DNA of 64,000 bases. Source: Clostridium sp. C8-1-8. Lineage in GTDB: Bacteria > Bacillota > Clostridia > Clostridiales > Clostridiaceae. Each line of letters opens with the position of its first letter. The stretch's first letter is position 1. Positions 27,607-37,826 of the stretch are shown one piece after another. The notes below the pieces were generated by a model that was given only the letters and a program-made list of their open reading frames with translations, had not been told where the DNA came from and ran no database searches. Where the stretch lies: positions 372,001 to 436,000 of the forward strand of contig NZ_JAABNO010000001.1 of assembly GCF_009928445.1 (NCBI RefSeq), read 5' to 3'. Made by a program: the position numbers and the translations under genes.

Positions 27607-28566
27607 ATGATAACTCATGGAAAGAACATTAAAATATTCACTGGAAACTCACATCCACAATTGGCTCACGAAATAGCAAGTATCTTAGGCTTGCCTGTAG
27701 GTATTGCTAAAGTAGGTACATTTAGTGATGGAGAAATTTCAGTAGATATTGGAGAAACTGTTAGAGGTGCTGATGTATTTTTAGTTCAATCAACAAGTGC
27801 CCCAGTTAATAATAACCTTATGGAACTTCTTATAATGATTGATGCATTTAAGAGAGCTTCTGCAGGTAGAATAACTGCTGTTATTCCTTATTACGGATAT
27901 GCTAGACAGGATAGAAAAGCAAAATCAAGAGATCCTATAACAGCAAAGTTAGTAGCGGACTTGCTTACTGCTGCTGGGGCAGAGAGAGTCTTGACTATGG
28001 ATTTACATGCAGCACAAATTCAAGGTTACTTTAATATTCCAGTTGATCACTTAATGGGAGCTCCAATACTTTCTAAGTACTTTATCGAAAAGGGACTAGG
28101 TGATAGAGATGATGTAGTTGTAGTATCACCAGATTTAGGTAGTGTAACTAGAGCGAGAAAATTTGCAGATAGATTACACGCACCTATAGCAATAATAGAT
28201 AAGAGAAGACCTAAGGCTAATGTTTCTGAAATAATGAACATAATAGGAGAAGTTGAAGGAAAAGTATGTATACTTATAGATGATATGATTGATACTGCTG
28301 GAACAATAGCAAATGCAGCCAATGCACTTAAAGATCTAGGAGCAACTAATGTTTATGCTTGTTGTACTCACGGGGTTCTTTCAGGTCCTGCATTTGAGAG
28401 GATTAATAATTCAGCTATAGAGGAACTAGTTATGTTAAATACCATAGCGCTTCCTGAAAGAGAAGATCTACATAAGTTTAAATCATTGTCAGTAGCTCCG
28501 CTTATTGCAGAAGCTATAAATAGAATATATGATGATAAACCACTAAGTAAGTTATTTGAAGGCTAA
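27607..28566 (+). CDS. prs: Ribose-phosphate pyrophosphokinase
   Basis: 319 aa, normal for class I PRPP synthetases. It transfers pyrophosphate from ATP to ribose-5-phosphate, giving PRPP for purine, pyrimidine, His and Trp synthesis. Motifs: [34 protein letters not shown] and the PRPP loop [17 protein letters not shown] behind AAGGAGGTC, 40 bases after glmU, so probably co-transcribed. Confidence 0.97.
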   Translation: MITHGKNIKIFTGNSHPQLAHEIASILGLPVGIAKVGTFSDGEISVDIGETVRGADVFLVQSTSAPVNNNLMELLIMIDAFKRASAGRITAVIPYYGYARQDRKAKSRDPITAKLVADLLTAAGAERVLTMDLHAAQIQGYFNIPVDHLMGAPILSKYFIEKGLGDRDDVVVVSPDLGSVTRARKFADRLHAPIAIIDKRRPKANVSEIMNIIGEVEGKVCILIDDMIDTAGTIANAANALKDLGATNVYACCTHGVLSGPAFERINNSAIEELVMLNTIALPEREDLHKFKSLSVAPLIAEAINRIYDDKPLSKLFEG

Positions 28567-28613
28567 AATAAACTTATACATAATAAATTAATATACATTT
28601 ATATTGATAGTAC

Positions 28614-28716
28614 AGATGTGCCATTTCATGATGAAAGTTGTATTTTTAAGATTAGCTCATAAAAGCTATAAAAGTTTTGAAAATATTTTTCGGATTGACT
28701 TGGTACATCTTTATTT
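28614..28716 (+). terminator. Hairpin ending in a T run after prs
   Basis: AGATGTGCCA (28,614-28,623) pairs with TGGTACATCT (28,701-28,710), followed by TTATTTTTTT. The large loop contains AGCTCATAAAAGCT. The stem resembles hairpins near 20,400 and 32,256. Confidence 0.5.
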
Positions 28717-28842
28717 TTTTACCAAAAACAAGTTTAATAAACGCGATTGAGGTGAATAATTTGTAACTTTTTTGAAAAGGTATATAAAATAATAGTCTAA
28801 GTATGTTAAATTTAATATATAAAGAAATGAGGAGTGTTATTT

Positions 28843-29529
28843 ATGGATGGATTGCTAGGAAAGATACTCATTGTTGATGATGATGAAAATATATGCGAAG
28901 TAATAAAAATGTATTTACAGAGTGCTAATTATGATACGAAGGTTGCTAACAACGGTAGAATTGCTGAAGAAATCTTTTTAGATTACAAACCGGATTTAGT
29001 ACTTTTAGACATGATGCTACCACATATAGATGGTATAGACGTTTTAAAGTGGATAAGAAAAGAACATGAGACTCCAGTTGTAATGCTTACTGCAAAAGGT
29101 GAAACTTTTGATAAAGTACTTGCACTTGAGCTAGGTGCAGATGATTACATTGTAAAACCATTTGAGCCAAAGGAAATGATTGCTAGAGTAAAGGCAGTAT
29201 TGAGAAGGTATAATGTTGATTCAAGTAATAAAGAAACCTTATATTTCTCTGAACTAGTAGTAGATGCCAACTCGTATAATGTTGTTTATAAGAATAATGA
29301 AATAAAAATGCCTCCTAAAGAGTTTGAATTATTATATTATCTTGCATCTAATAAAAATAGGGTTTTTACAAGAGAACAATTACTTTGCGAGGTATGGGGG
29401 TATGACTATCCTGGAGATTCAAGAACAGTTGATGTTCATGTCAAAAGACTGAGAGAAAAACTACATGGAGGTTCTAACTGGCAGCTTGAAACCGTATGGG
29501 GAGTAGGATATAAGTTTGAGGTGAAGTAG
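28843..29529 (+). CDS. OmpR/PhoB-family response regulator
   Basis: 228 aa from the ATG at 28,843 (GAGGAGTG upstream). The receiver domain has the acidic pair in VDDDENI, phospho-acceptor D56 (LVLLDMMLP) and K in IVKPF. The winged-helix output domain is at about 130-225 (PPKEFELLYYLASN, DSRTVDVHVKRLREKL). It is followed directly by a histidine kinase and an HtrA-like membrane protein, suggesting an envelope-stress circuit. The signal is unknown. Confidence 0.93.
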   Translation: MDGLLGKILIVDDDENICEVIKMYLQSANYDTKVANNGRIAEEIFLDYKPDLVLLDMMLPHIDGIDVLKWIRKEHETPVVMLTAKGETFDKVLALELGADDYIVKPFEPKEMIARVKAVLRRYNVDSSNKETLYFSELVVDANSYNVVYKNNEIKMPPKEFELLYYLASNKNRVFTREQLLCEVWGYDYPGDSRTVDVHVKRLREKLHGGSNWQLETVWGVGYKFEVK

Positions 29530-30945
29530 ATGAAAAAAAATAGCTTAGTTTCTAAGCTTTTAATGACTTTCACTCTAATAATAGCTACCTGTCTGGTTGT
29601 TATAGCTATAGTATTATCTGTTTGGTTTGAAAACTATCACTTTAATCAGAGAAAGCAACAATTAGATCTTCAAGCTGCTTTGATTTCAAAGGAAAGAATA
29701 AATGTATATAATGGAAATAGCCAGCTAGAGGATCTAAGCTCTGTAGCAAACTATGTAAGTTTATCCATAGGGGCAGATATAGTAGTTACTGACTACAGAG
29801 GAGTAGCTATTTCTTCTAGTGAATCAAAACAGAGTCTTCTTAGAACTCAGATTATAGATAGTAAGAATATAGAAGATTTGAAGTCAGGAAAGTCTATTGA
29901 GGATAGGAATGGGAAAAACAGAGCTTTCGGGGATTCTCAATATGTATATTATAAACCTATAATGTATGGTGATACTTTTATTGGTTCTATTGTTATGACT
30001 ACGCCCTTAGAGCAGATAAAAGGTCAGCTTAAACAAGTTTATACAATAATATGGGTTTCAATACTAGTTGCTCTAGTGATATCAAGTATAATAATATACT
30101 ATGTTTGTGATAGATTGCTTATAATTCCCCTTGCTAAGATAAATACCGCTGCCAAGAGGTTAGCTAAAGGTGATATAGAAAATAGGGTATACATACGTTC
30201 TAAGGATGAGATAGGAGAATTGGCAGATTCTTTTAATACAATGGCAGAATCCTTAGAAGAAGTAGAAAAGAACAGAAGGGAATTTATATCAAATGTTTCA
30301 CATGAACTTAGATCGCCAATAACCTCAATCAAAGGATTTATAGCTGGTATACTAGATGGAATTATTCCACTTGAGAAAGAAAAATATTATTTAGGTGTAG
30401 TCTATGAAGAAATTCAGAGACTTACTAGACTGATAAACGATCTTCTTGACTTATCAGCAATGGAGGCTGGTAAGCTTAAGCTAAATGTTAGTGAGATAAA
30501 TATTAATGAGATTATTAGACACTGTACTATAAGTTTGGAGCAGAAGATAAAAGAAAAGAGACTAAAGGTAGATGTGGTGTTGGAAGGTCAGAATTTGTAT
30601 GTAGCAGGAGATAGAGATAGATTAATCCAGGTAGTAAATAATCTTATCGATAATGCAATTAAATACTGCAATGAAAATGGAAATGTAAAGATATCTACTA
30701 GATCAAAAGGAAACAAAGCCTTAATTAGTGTGTACAATGATGGAGCAACATTAACAGAGAAAGAAAAAACTTATATTTGGGATAGGTTTTATAAATCAGA
30801 TAAATCCAGAACCAATAAAGTAAGTACTGGTTTAGGGTTACCTATAGTAAGACATATACTTTCGTTGCATGGTGAAGACATTTGGGTAGAAAATAAAACT
30901 GGAGATAAAGGCGTCATTTTCACATTTTCTCTTAAAAAAGTGTAA
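29530..30945 (+). CDS. Sensor histidine kinase (two membrane helices, HAMP)
   Basis: 471 aa, starting at the base after the regulator's stop codon. TM1 at about 11-32, an extracellular sensor of about 130 residues, TM2 at about 170-195, HAMP (about 195-245), HisKA with H258 (NVSHELRSPITSIKG), and ATPase boxes N (VVNNLIDNAIKYC) and G (STGLGLPIVRHIL). It should phosphorylate the response regulator upstream. The extracellular part shows no named ligand domain. Confidence 0.93.
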   Translation: MKKNSLVSKLLMTFTLIIATCLVVIAIVLSVWFENYHFNQRKQQLDLQAALISKERINVYNGNSQLEDLSSVANYVSLSIGADIVVTDYRGVAISSSESKQSLLRTQIIDSKNIEDLKSGKSIEDRNGKNRAFGDSQYVYYKPIMYGDTFIGSIVMTTPLEQIKGQLKQVYTIIWVSILVALVISSIIIYYVCDRLLIIPLAKINTAAKRLAKGDIENRVYIRSKDEIGELADSFNTMAESLEEVEKNRREFISNVSHELRSPITSIKGFIAGILDGIIPLEKEKYYLGVVYEEIQRLTRLINDLLDLSAMEAGKLKLNVSEININEIIRHCTISLEQKIKEKRLKVDVVLEGQNLYVAGDRDRLIQVVNNLIDNAIKYCNENGNVKISTRSKGNKALISVYNDGATLTEKEKTYIWDRFYKSDKSRTNKVSTGLGLPIVRHILSLHGEDIWVENKTGDKGVIFTFSLKKV

Positions 30946-30979
30946 TATTGTATGGTTTTAATACCGTAGGAGGTGCTAC

Positions 30980-32176
30980 ATGGAGAAGGAGGATAAAACT
31001 ATACGCGTTGATAAGAAAGCACTAAAAAAGGATAACACTGATAGTTTAGAAGGAATGATAAGATTTAAAGAGAATAAAAGAAGAAGTACTATACGAAGAT
31101 TAACAAAAGGTATAGTTATAATATTAGTAGCCTCAGTAGCTGGAGCTATATCTGGTGCTTATATTGTTCAAGTAAAGTATGGGCTAAGACTTAAGGACAA
31201 TAATAGAACTATATTTCAGATAGTAGAAAATAAGGATAGTTCTATTGATTCTGACGATGGACAAATAAGTAATATAGTTTCAAAGGTCTCTCCTTCCATA
31301 GTAAGTTTAAGTAACAAAGAGGATAATTTTAATATAAACAGCACCACAAATGCAACAGGATTAATATTTAAGGAAAATGGGTACATAGTAACTAATTTTA
31401 GTTCTATAGCGGCGTACGAGAAAATATTCGTGAAGAGAGCCGGACTAGGTATTAAAGTTGAAGAAGCAAAAGTTATAGGTTATGATGCTGGTAGCGATCT
31501 TGTTGTTTTAAAGATAGATGCAGATAAATTGCCCTGTGTAAAGATATCCGATTCTTCAGATATCAGAGAAGGTAATAAGGTAATAGCCTTAGGCAATTCT
31601 ATAGGAGATGATTATATAGGTATTGTAACTACTGGTATAGTTACATCTACCAATATAAGGGTAGATGGTGCTAAAGCTCAAGGATCAGAAAAACAGTCTT
31701 TTAGAACAATTCAAACTAATGCGATAATAAATAAAGAAAATAACGGGGGAGTATTAACCAATGTATATGGGGAAGTTGTAGGGATAAATAGCGTACCTTT
31801 GACTAATAAATACTCATCTCCAGGGTTAAGTATTGCATTAAATATTGAAGATGCTAAAAAGATTATTGATTCAATAATTAGTGATTATGAGGTAAAGCTT
31901 GTAGGGTTAGGGTTTAAAGGTTGGAACTTTACTAAAAAGCAAAATAAGGACATTGAAGGTGTTTATGTACAGAGTGTAGTACCAAAGGGAAGTGCAGATC
32001 TTGCAGGGTTAAAATCTTCTGATATCATCATAGAGATGGATGGAAAGAAGATAAAAACATTAGATGAGATAGATGGTATAATTAAATCACATAATATTGG
32101 AGATACTATATCTTGTAAGGTTCTAAGAGGAAACGATACTAAAGATGTATCTATGAAGCTTTCTCAGAAGATGTGA
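30980..32176 (+). CDS. HtrA/DegP-like membrane protein lacking catalytic His and Ser
   Basis: 398 aa; ATG behind GGAGGTGC. Cytoplasmic N-terminus rich in Lys/Arg, one membrane helix (about 43-63), a trypsin-like domain (about 95-290) and a C-terminal PDZ domain (about 305-395, VVPKGSADLAGLKSSDIIIEM). The fold markers of HtrA are there, but the catalytic His is Ser/Phe (VTNFSSI, S141) and the Ser of GNSGG is Asn (ENNGG, N255); only D173 (SDLVVLKI) remains. It is therefore probably a non-proteolytic relative, perhaps a peptide sensor or scaffold. It follows the two-component system by 34 bases. Confidence 0.85.
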   Translation: MEKEDKTIRVDKKALKKDNTDSLEGMIRFKENKRRSTIRRLTKGIVIILVASVAGAISGAYIVQVKYGLRLKDNNRTIFQIVENKDSSIDSDDGQISNIVSKVSPSIVSLSNKEDNFNINSTTNATGLIFKENGYIVTNFSSIAAYEKIFVKRAGLGIKVEEAKVIGYDAGSDLVVLKIDADKLPCVKISDSSDIREGNKVIALGNSIGDDYIGIVTTGIVTSTNIRVDGAKAQGSEKQSFRTIQTNAIINKENNGGVLTNVYGEVVGINSVPLTNKYSSPGLSIALNIEDAKKIIDSIISDYEVKLVGLGFKGWNFTKKQNKDIEGVYVQSVVPKGSADLAGLKSSDIIIEMDGKKIKTLDEIDGIIKSHNIGDTISCKVLRGNDTKDVSMKLSQKM

Positions 32177-32180
32177 TGTG

Positions 32181-32216
32181 AAGCATGCTGGCTATAATTA
32201 TAGCTAACGCATGCTT
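32181..32216 (+). terminator. Terminator after the HtrA-like gene
   Basis: Outer stem AAGCATGC/GCATGCTT and inner stem GCTATA/TATAGC, followed by a T-rich stretch. Confidence 0.7.
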
Positions 32217-32255
32217 TGTTGCATTTTTTATTTTTAATTTGTATTATATAGATAA

Positions 32256-32308
32256 AGATGTATCACTTCGATTCGAAAATATAAATTTTTTTGTAAAGTG
32301 GTACATCT
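32256..32308 (+). repeat. Imperfect 'agatg...catct' hairpin before pth
   Basis: AGATGTATCACTT (32,256-32,268) pairs imperfectly with AAAGTGGTACATCT (32,295-32,308). Similar stems occur at 20,396 and 28,614. It may be a second terminator or a small repeat. Confidence 0.4.
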
Positions 32309-32351
32309 ATATATCGTTTTGAACCGCAATCTAATCTACGGAGGTATGGGT

Positions 32352-32918
32352 ATGTATTTAGTTGTAGGGCTTGGTAATCCAGGTCAGGAGTATGTTAATA
32401 CTAGGCATAATATAGGATTTGATGCCATTAATTATATTGCAAATAAGTATAATATAGAAATAAATAGGGAAAAATTTAAAGGTGTATATGGAGAAGGATT
32501 TATAAACAATAATAAAGTTATTCTGTTGAAGCCAACTACATATATGAATTTGAGTGGAGAAAGTATAAGAGAATTAGTGAATTTTTATAAGTTGAATAAT
32601 GATGAAGTAATTGTAATATATGATGACATAAGTTTAGAAGTGGGAAAGTTAAGAATAAGAGCCAAAGGTAGCGCAGGAGGACATAATGGTATAAAAAGTA
32701 TAATTAGTAACTTAGCGACGGATGAGTTTCCACGAATAAAAGTAGGAGTGGGACAACCTAAACACGACTTGGTCTCTCATGTATTAGGAAAGTTTAGTAG
32801 TGAAGAAAATAAAGTGTTAGAAAAAACGTTACCAGCTGTTGTTCAAGCTGTTGAAGTTATGATAAAAGATAGTATAAATGAGGCGATGAACAAGTTTAAT
32901 GGATTTAAAGCAGAATAA
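32352..32918 (+). CDS. pth: Peptidyl-tRNA hydrolase
   Basis: 188 aa from the ATG at 32,352; GGAGGT ends 6 bases upstream. It releases peptides from prematurely dropped peptidyl-tRNA. Motifs are [19 protein letters not shown] with the catalytic His (about residue 19), [12 protein letters not shown] and [16 protein letters not shown], then [12 protein letters not shown]. It is 24 bases before mfd, the usual bacillar/clostridial neighbour order. Confidence 0.96.
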   Translation: MYLVVGLGNPGQEYVNTRHNIGFDAINYIANKYNIEINREKFKGVYGEGFINNNKVILLKPTTYMNLSGESIRELVNFYKLNNDEVIVIYDDISLEVGKLRIRAKGSAGGHNGIKSIISNLATDEFPRIKVGVGQPKHDLVSHVLGKFSSEENKVLEKTLPAVVQAVEVMIKDSINEAMNKFNGFKAE

Positions 32919-32942
32919 TAATGTTTTATGGGTGGTGTTTCT

Positions 32943-35900
32943 ATGAGATTAAATGGCCTTATGGAGCCATTGACAATTAATCCTAACTTTCAGAAGGTTA
33001 AATCAAATATAGATAAGGATAAGTACCCATTTTCTATATCTGGTGTATCTGAGTCTGGAAAAGGATATTTAATAAATGGTATTTTTGAAAATAATGATAG
33101 GTCTATAGTTGTAATTACGCATAATGATGTAGAAGCAAAAAATTTATATGAGGATTTGTCATTATATACTACGGATGTCTATTACTTTCCTTCAAAAGAA
33201 ATTGTTTTCTATAACATTGATGCCGTTTCTGGAGATTTAAGGTGGGCTAGATTAAAAGTACTTAAAGAAATTTTGGATAAGAAAAAAAAGATAGTAATTG
33301 TATCCGTTGAAAGTTTCGCTACCATTTACACGCCAAAGGAATTGTATATAAGTCATACTTTTAAAATAAAAGTGGGAGATGAAATTAACTTTAAAGAATT
33401 CTCTAAGAATTTAATTGAGTGCGGATATGAAAGAATGGATATAGTTGACGGTAAGGGTCAATTTTCAGTAAGAGGAGGTATCATGGATATATATCCTCCT
33501 AATACTGCGCTTCCGTATAGAATAGAGCTATTTGGTGATGAGATTGACTCTATAAGGTTTTTTAATATTGAAAGCCAAAGAAGTATAGATAAAGTGAAAG
33601 AAGTTGAGGTTTTTCCAGCTAAAGAAATAATCCTAGATGATGATACTATACAAAAGTCTATAGTGAAAATTAATGATGAACTATCAAGTTTTATAAAATC
33701 CAGAGATAACAGCGAAAAAGATATCATTTCAAGGATATCATCGGTAATTAAATCTAACGTAGAGAATCTTAGGGAGTCATGGTCCTTTGAAACTATTGAG
33801 AGCTATTTGCCGCTTTTCTTCGATAAACCTTCTTCGTTTTTTGATTATTTTAAAGATTATATTATGATTATGGATGATGATCAAAGGTGTAATGGAAAAC
33901 TTGATAGTGTAATATATGAATTTGAAGAAAACTACACCTCATTTTTGCAAAGGGGAGATATATTACCATCTCAGGCAAACTTGATATTAGGCAAAGATGC
34001 CTTAAGCGAGAAGTTTAATTCTTCTAGGATTATAACAGTAAGTCCATTTACTAAGAATAGTGAATTTATTCATACTTACGATACAGTAGCTTTTTCTCAG
34101 CTTACATTACATAACTATCAAGGAAAGATAGATATGCTAATAGATGATATTAAGGAGAAAAAGAAAAAAGGCTATAAGACAGTAATATTATCAGGAACTA
34201 GGCCAAGAGGGGAAAGACTTGTAGATACTTTAAGAGATAGGGATATTGAAAGCGTTTATAAGGATGTAGTTAATGATATACAATTTGGTGAAGTTGTAAT
34301 AACCTTTGGAAATCAGCTAAAAGGTTTTGAATATACAGATATGAAAATATGTGTAATATCTGATAAGGAGGTTTTTGGAGAAGCTAAAAGGAAATCTTCA
34401 AGAAAAGCAACCAAGCAGAAGGGTGTATCTAAGATAAAAAGTTTTGCTGAACTTAAACTAGGAGACTATGTAGTTCACGCAAATCATGGTATCGGAGTAT
34501 ATAAAGGAATTAAACAAATAGATGTCAGTGGACATAAGCGAGATTACTTGGATATTGAGTATGCGAAAGGTGATAAACTATATGTTCCTGTAGATCAATT
34601 AGACTTAGTTCAGAAATATATTGGTACTGAAGGTAAGGCGCCGAAGATTAATAAGCTTGGATCCAGTGAATGGCAGAAAGCTAAAGCCAAGGTAAAGAAA
34701 TCTATTAATGAAATAGCACAAGACTTAGTTAAGTTATATGCAACAAGATCTACATTAAAAGGCCATAAGTTTACTATAGATACTCAATGGCAGAATCAAT
34801 TTGAGGAGGAGTTCCCTTATGAGGAGACTCCAGATCAATTAACTGCATTAGAAGATATAAAGAGCGATATGGAGTCCGACAAGATAATGGATAGATTGTT
34901 ATGTGGAGATGTTGGATATGGAAAAACTGAAGTTGCATTAAGAGCAGCTTTTAAAGCAGTTATGGATGGCAAGCAGGTTGCTTTACTTGTTCCAACCACT
35001 ATATTAGCAGATCAGCACTATAATAATATGATTAAGAGATTTTCTGATTTTCCTATAAAGATTGATATGGTATCTAGATTTAGGACTTCAAAACAGCAGA
35101 AGGAAACTTTGCAAGCAGTAAAAGAAGGAAATGTGGATATATTGGTAGGTACTCATAGACTAGTTTCTAAAGATATTCAATTTAAAGATTTGGGGCTTCT
35201 AATCGTAGACGAAGAACAGAGATTTGGAGTTGCTCAAAAAGAGAAAATAAAAAATATAAAAAGAAACGTTGATGTCCTTACTTTAAGTGCTACGCCTATA
35301 CCTAGAACATTACACATGTCTCTTACTGGGGTGAGAGATATATCTGTTATTGAAACTCCCCCTGAAGAAAGATATCCTATACAAACTTATGTGGTAGAAC
35401 AAAATGACCAACTAATTAGAGATGCTATTTTGAGAGAAATAAATAGAGGTGGTCAAGTTTTCTTTGTATATAATAGAGTTGAAAGTATTATGGAAATGTC
35501 TGACTATATTCAAAATCTGGTGCCTGAGTGTAAAACTACTGTTATTCATGGGCAGATGACAGAAAGACAGCTAGAGAATGAAATGATATCATTTATGAAT
35601 AATGAGTCTAATGTGCTTATTTGTACTACAATAATTGAGACAGGTATAGATATACCTAATGTAAATACAATCATAGTATATGATTCTGATAAAATGGGAT
35701 TATCTCAGCTCTATCAATTAAGAGGAAGAGTAGGTAGAAGTAATAGGATAGCATATGCGTATTTTGTATATAAAAAGGATAAAATATTGACTGAAGTAGC
35801 TGAAAAAAGGTTGAGAGCGCTTAAGGATTTTACTGAACTAGGATCTGGTTTTAAAATAGCCATGAGAGATCTTGAAATAAGAGGTGCCGGTAATATGATG

Positions 35901-36461
35901 GGATCAGCTCAACACGGTCATATGGCTTCAGTTGGGTATGATTTGTATTGTAGGATGTTGGAAGATACAATTAAAATTATAAAGGGTGAGATAGAGCAGG
36001 AACCTGTAGAAACTTCAATTGATATAAAGGTAGATGCTTTTATTGACTCTAGATATATTGAGGATGAGTTGCAGAAGATAGAAGTCTATAAAAAGATAGC
36101 AGCTATAGAAAGCATAGAAGATTATATGGATGTTAAAGAAGAGCTTGAGGATAGATTCTCAGAGATACCGGAACCGGTTTATAATCTAATGGATATAGCT
36201 TATATTAAGAGTAAGGCTAGAAACTTAGGCATAGAAGATGTTAAAGAGAAGCAGGGAGAAGTATTGTTCCAATTCCAGAGTAGAGATAGAGTTAAAAAGG
36301 ATATATTTAAGCAATTGTTGGAACAATATAAAAATAATATAATAATTAGAATGGGAGATAAACCATCCTTTGGGTATAAGTTGAAGGATACCAAAAGAGA
36401 GGATATACTTCCTACGCTTAAAAATATGTTAGATAACCTAAATAAACAAATTAGTAAATAG
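32943..36461 (+). CDS. mfd: Transcription-repair coupling factor
   Basis: 1,172 aa from the ATG at 32,943 (GGGTGGTG upstream). It removes RNA polymerase stalled at DNA lesions and recruits UvrA. Domains: N-terminal UvrB-like module (1-about 350), the CarD-like polymerase interaction domain (about 500-570, LGDYVVHANHGIGVYKGI), the RecG-like translocase with Walker A GDVGYGKTEVA and DEEQ box DEEQRFG, TATIPRTL-type motif III (SATPIPRTLHMSL), and the C-terminal TRCF domain. Complete. Confidence 0.97.
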   Translation: MRLNGLMEPLTINPNFQKVKSNIDKDKYPFSISGVSESGKGYLINGIFENNDRSIVVITHNDVEAKNLYEDLSLYTTDVYYFPSKEIVFYNIDAVSGDLRWARLKVLKEILDKKKKIVIVSVESFATIYTPKELYISHTFKIKVGDEINFKEFSKNLIECGYERMDIVDGKGQFSVRGGIMDIYPPNTALPYRIELFGDEIDSIRFFNIESQRSIDKVKEVEVFPAKEIILDDDTIQKSIVKINDELSSFIKSRDNSEKDIISRISSVIKSNVENLRESWSFETIESYLPLFFDKPSSFFDYFKDYIMIMDDDQRCNGKLDSVIYEFEENYTSFLQRGDILPSQANLILGKDALSEKFNSSRIITVSPFTKNSEFIHTYDTVAFSQLTLHNYQGKIDMLIDDIKEKKKKGYKTVILSGTRPRGERLVDTLRDRDIESVYKDVVNDIQFGEVVITFGNQLKGFEYTDMKICVISDKEVFGEAKRKSSRKATKQKGVSKIKSFAELKLGDYVVHANHGIGVYKGIKQIDVSGHKRDYLDIEYAKGDKLYVPVDQLDLVQKYIGTEGKAPKINKLGSSEWQKAKAKVKKSINEIAQDLVKLYATRSTLKGHKFTIDTQWQNQFEEEFPYEETPDQLTALEDIKSDMESDKIMDRLLCGDVGYGKTEVALRAAFKAVMDGKQVALLVPTTILADQHYNNMIKRFSDFPIKIDMVSRFRTSKQQKETLQAVKEGNVDILVGTHRLVSKDIQFKDLGLLIVDEEQRFGVAQKEKIKNIKRNVDVLTLSATPIPRTLHMSLTGVRDISVIETPPEERYPIQTYVVEQNDQLIRDAILREINRGGQVFFVYNRVESIMEMSDYIQNLVPECKTTVIHGQMTERQLENEMISFMNNESNVLICTTIIETGIDIPNVNTIIVYDSDKMGLSQLYQLRGRVGRSNRIAYAYFVYKKDKILTEVAEKRLRALKDFTELGSGFKIAMRDLEIRGAGNMMGSAQHGHMASVGYDLYCRMLEDTIKIIKGEIEQEPVETSIDIKVDAFIDSRYIEDELQKIEVYKKIAAIESIEDYMDVKEELEDRFSEIPEPVYNLMDIAYIKSKARNLGIEDVKEKQGEVLFQFQSRDRVKKDIFKQLLEQYKNNIIIRMGDKPSFGYKLKDTKREDILPTLKNMLDNLNKQISK

Positions 36462-36630
36462 GCTTTATCCTTATATAACCAAGTTAAATAAAGAAACTAT
36501 TTATTGGTAATAAAAAAATAAATTTAAGTAATATAAATTGAAATTGATGTTGTAAATTGATATACTAATTTATGTCTATTAAATTTGGTTGTAAAGGGGA
36601 TACAATTTAAAGAAAAGTGAGGTAAGAAAT

Positions 36631-37629
36631 TTGAAGAACATAAAGAAATTAGTTTCAATAGCCTTGATTGGTGTGATTGGTTTATCACTATCAGGGTGTA
36701 AGATGATACAAAAAACTCCAGAGGCTGTAAGTAAGACTGCTGTAGCGAAGGTTAATGGTGAGAAAATTACACTTGGCCAAGTTGATGAAAAGATAAAGAG
36801 CGCTATAGATCAATTAAAGAAACAATATGGCAATGACCTGGAAAAAAGCACTGATGGAAAAGCTGCCTTAAAGGATCAAAGAAAGACTCAACTTGAATCA
36901 ATGGTACAAGAAAAGGTAATTTTGAAAGAAGGAGAAAAATCCAACGTGCTTCCTTCTAAAACTGATTTAGATAAACAAGTAGCAGATAAACTTTCAGATG
37001 TTAAGAAGGTTTATAAAACTGATGATGAGTTTAATAATGCATTAAAGTCTGCTAACTTTACTGTGGATTCCTTAAAAGAATACTTAGGTACTCAAATAAA
37101 GATTGATACAATTCTTAATAAAACAGTATTTAAAGATTTAAGTATTACTGATGCAGATATACAAAAATATTATAATGAAAATAAGGCTCAGTACACTCAA
37201 CAACCTGGTGCTAATATGTTCCATATACTTGTTGATAGCGAAGATAAAGCAAAGTCAATAAAAGCTGAATTGGATAAAGGAGCAAAATTTGAAGATTTAG
37301 CAGCTAAGTATGGTACTGACGGTACAAAAGATCAAGGTGGAAGCTTAGGATATGTTGCTTATGATGCTCAAAACTTTGATAAAGACTTCTTAACAGCTGC
37401 AAAGAAGCTTAAAGAAGGAGAAATCTCAGGACCAGTTAAAACTCAATATGGATGGCATATAATAAAGGTTGCTGGAATTCAATCATCATCAAAGACTCAA
37501 GAGTTATCAGCTGTTAAGGATACTATTAAACAAACTTTAGAAACAAATAAGAAGAATGAGTTATTTAAGGCTAAATATGATCAATGGAAAAAAGATTTAA
37601 AAGTTGAGACATATGAAGATAAGCTATAA
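36631..37629 (+). CDS. prsA: PrsA-like foldase lipoprotein (PpiC type)
   Basis: 332 aa, TTG start behind GTGAGGTAAG. Lipoprotein signal with lipobox LSGC (Cys about 23), so it is anchored outside the membrane. A SurA-like N-terminal helical region is followed by a parvulin domain (about 190-290; MFHILVDSEDKAKSI, GGSLGYVAYDAQ, GPVKTQYGWHIIKV). It assists folding of secreted proteins and catalyses cis-trans isomerisation of proline bonds. Monocistronic. Confidence 0.92.
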   Translation: MKNIKKLVSIALIGVIGLSLSGCKMIQKTPEAVSKTAVAKVNGEKITLGQVDEKIKSAIDQLKKQYGNDLEKSTDGKAALKDQRKTQLESMVQEKVILKEGEKSNVLPSKTDLDKQVADKLSDVKKVYKTDDEFNNALKSANFTVDSLKEYLGTQIKIDTILNKTVFKDLSITDADIQKYYNENKAQYTQQPGANMFHILVDSEDKAKSIKAELDKGAKFEDLAAKYGTDGTKDQGGSLGYVAYDAQNFDKDFLTAAKKLKEGEISGPVKTQYGWHIIKVAGIQSSSKTQELSAVKDTIKQTLETNKKNELFKAKYDQWKKDLKVETYEDKL

Positions 37630-37660
37630 TAAGAATAATATTTATTAATATTCAAATAAT

Positions 37661-37702
37661 AAAACTCACATGAATTTATGTATTTTAATTCATGTGAGTT
37701 TT
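37661..37702 (+). terminator. Terminator after prsA
   Basis: Perfect 16-bp arms (37,661-37,676 / 37,687-37,702) ending in TTTTT. Confidence 0.85.
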
Positions 37703-37826
37703 TACTTTATTGGATTCATGTTGTACAAAAAGATAATTATAGCCAAAGCATGTATAAAATTTCTATTCTGAAAAATAATAATAAGGAAGGTTTTAAGTGA
37801 AAGATATATAAGGAGGTAACTATAAA

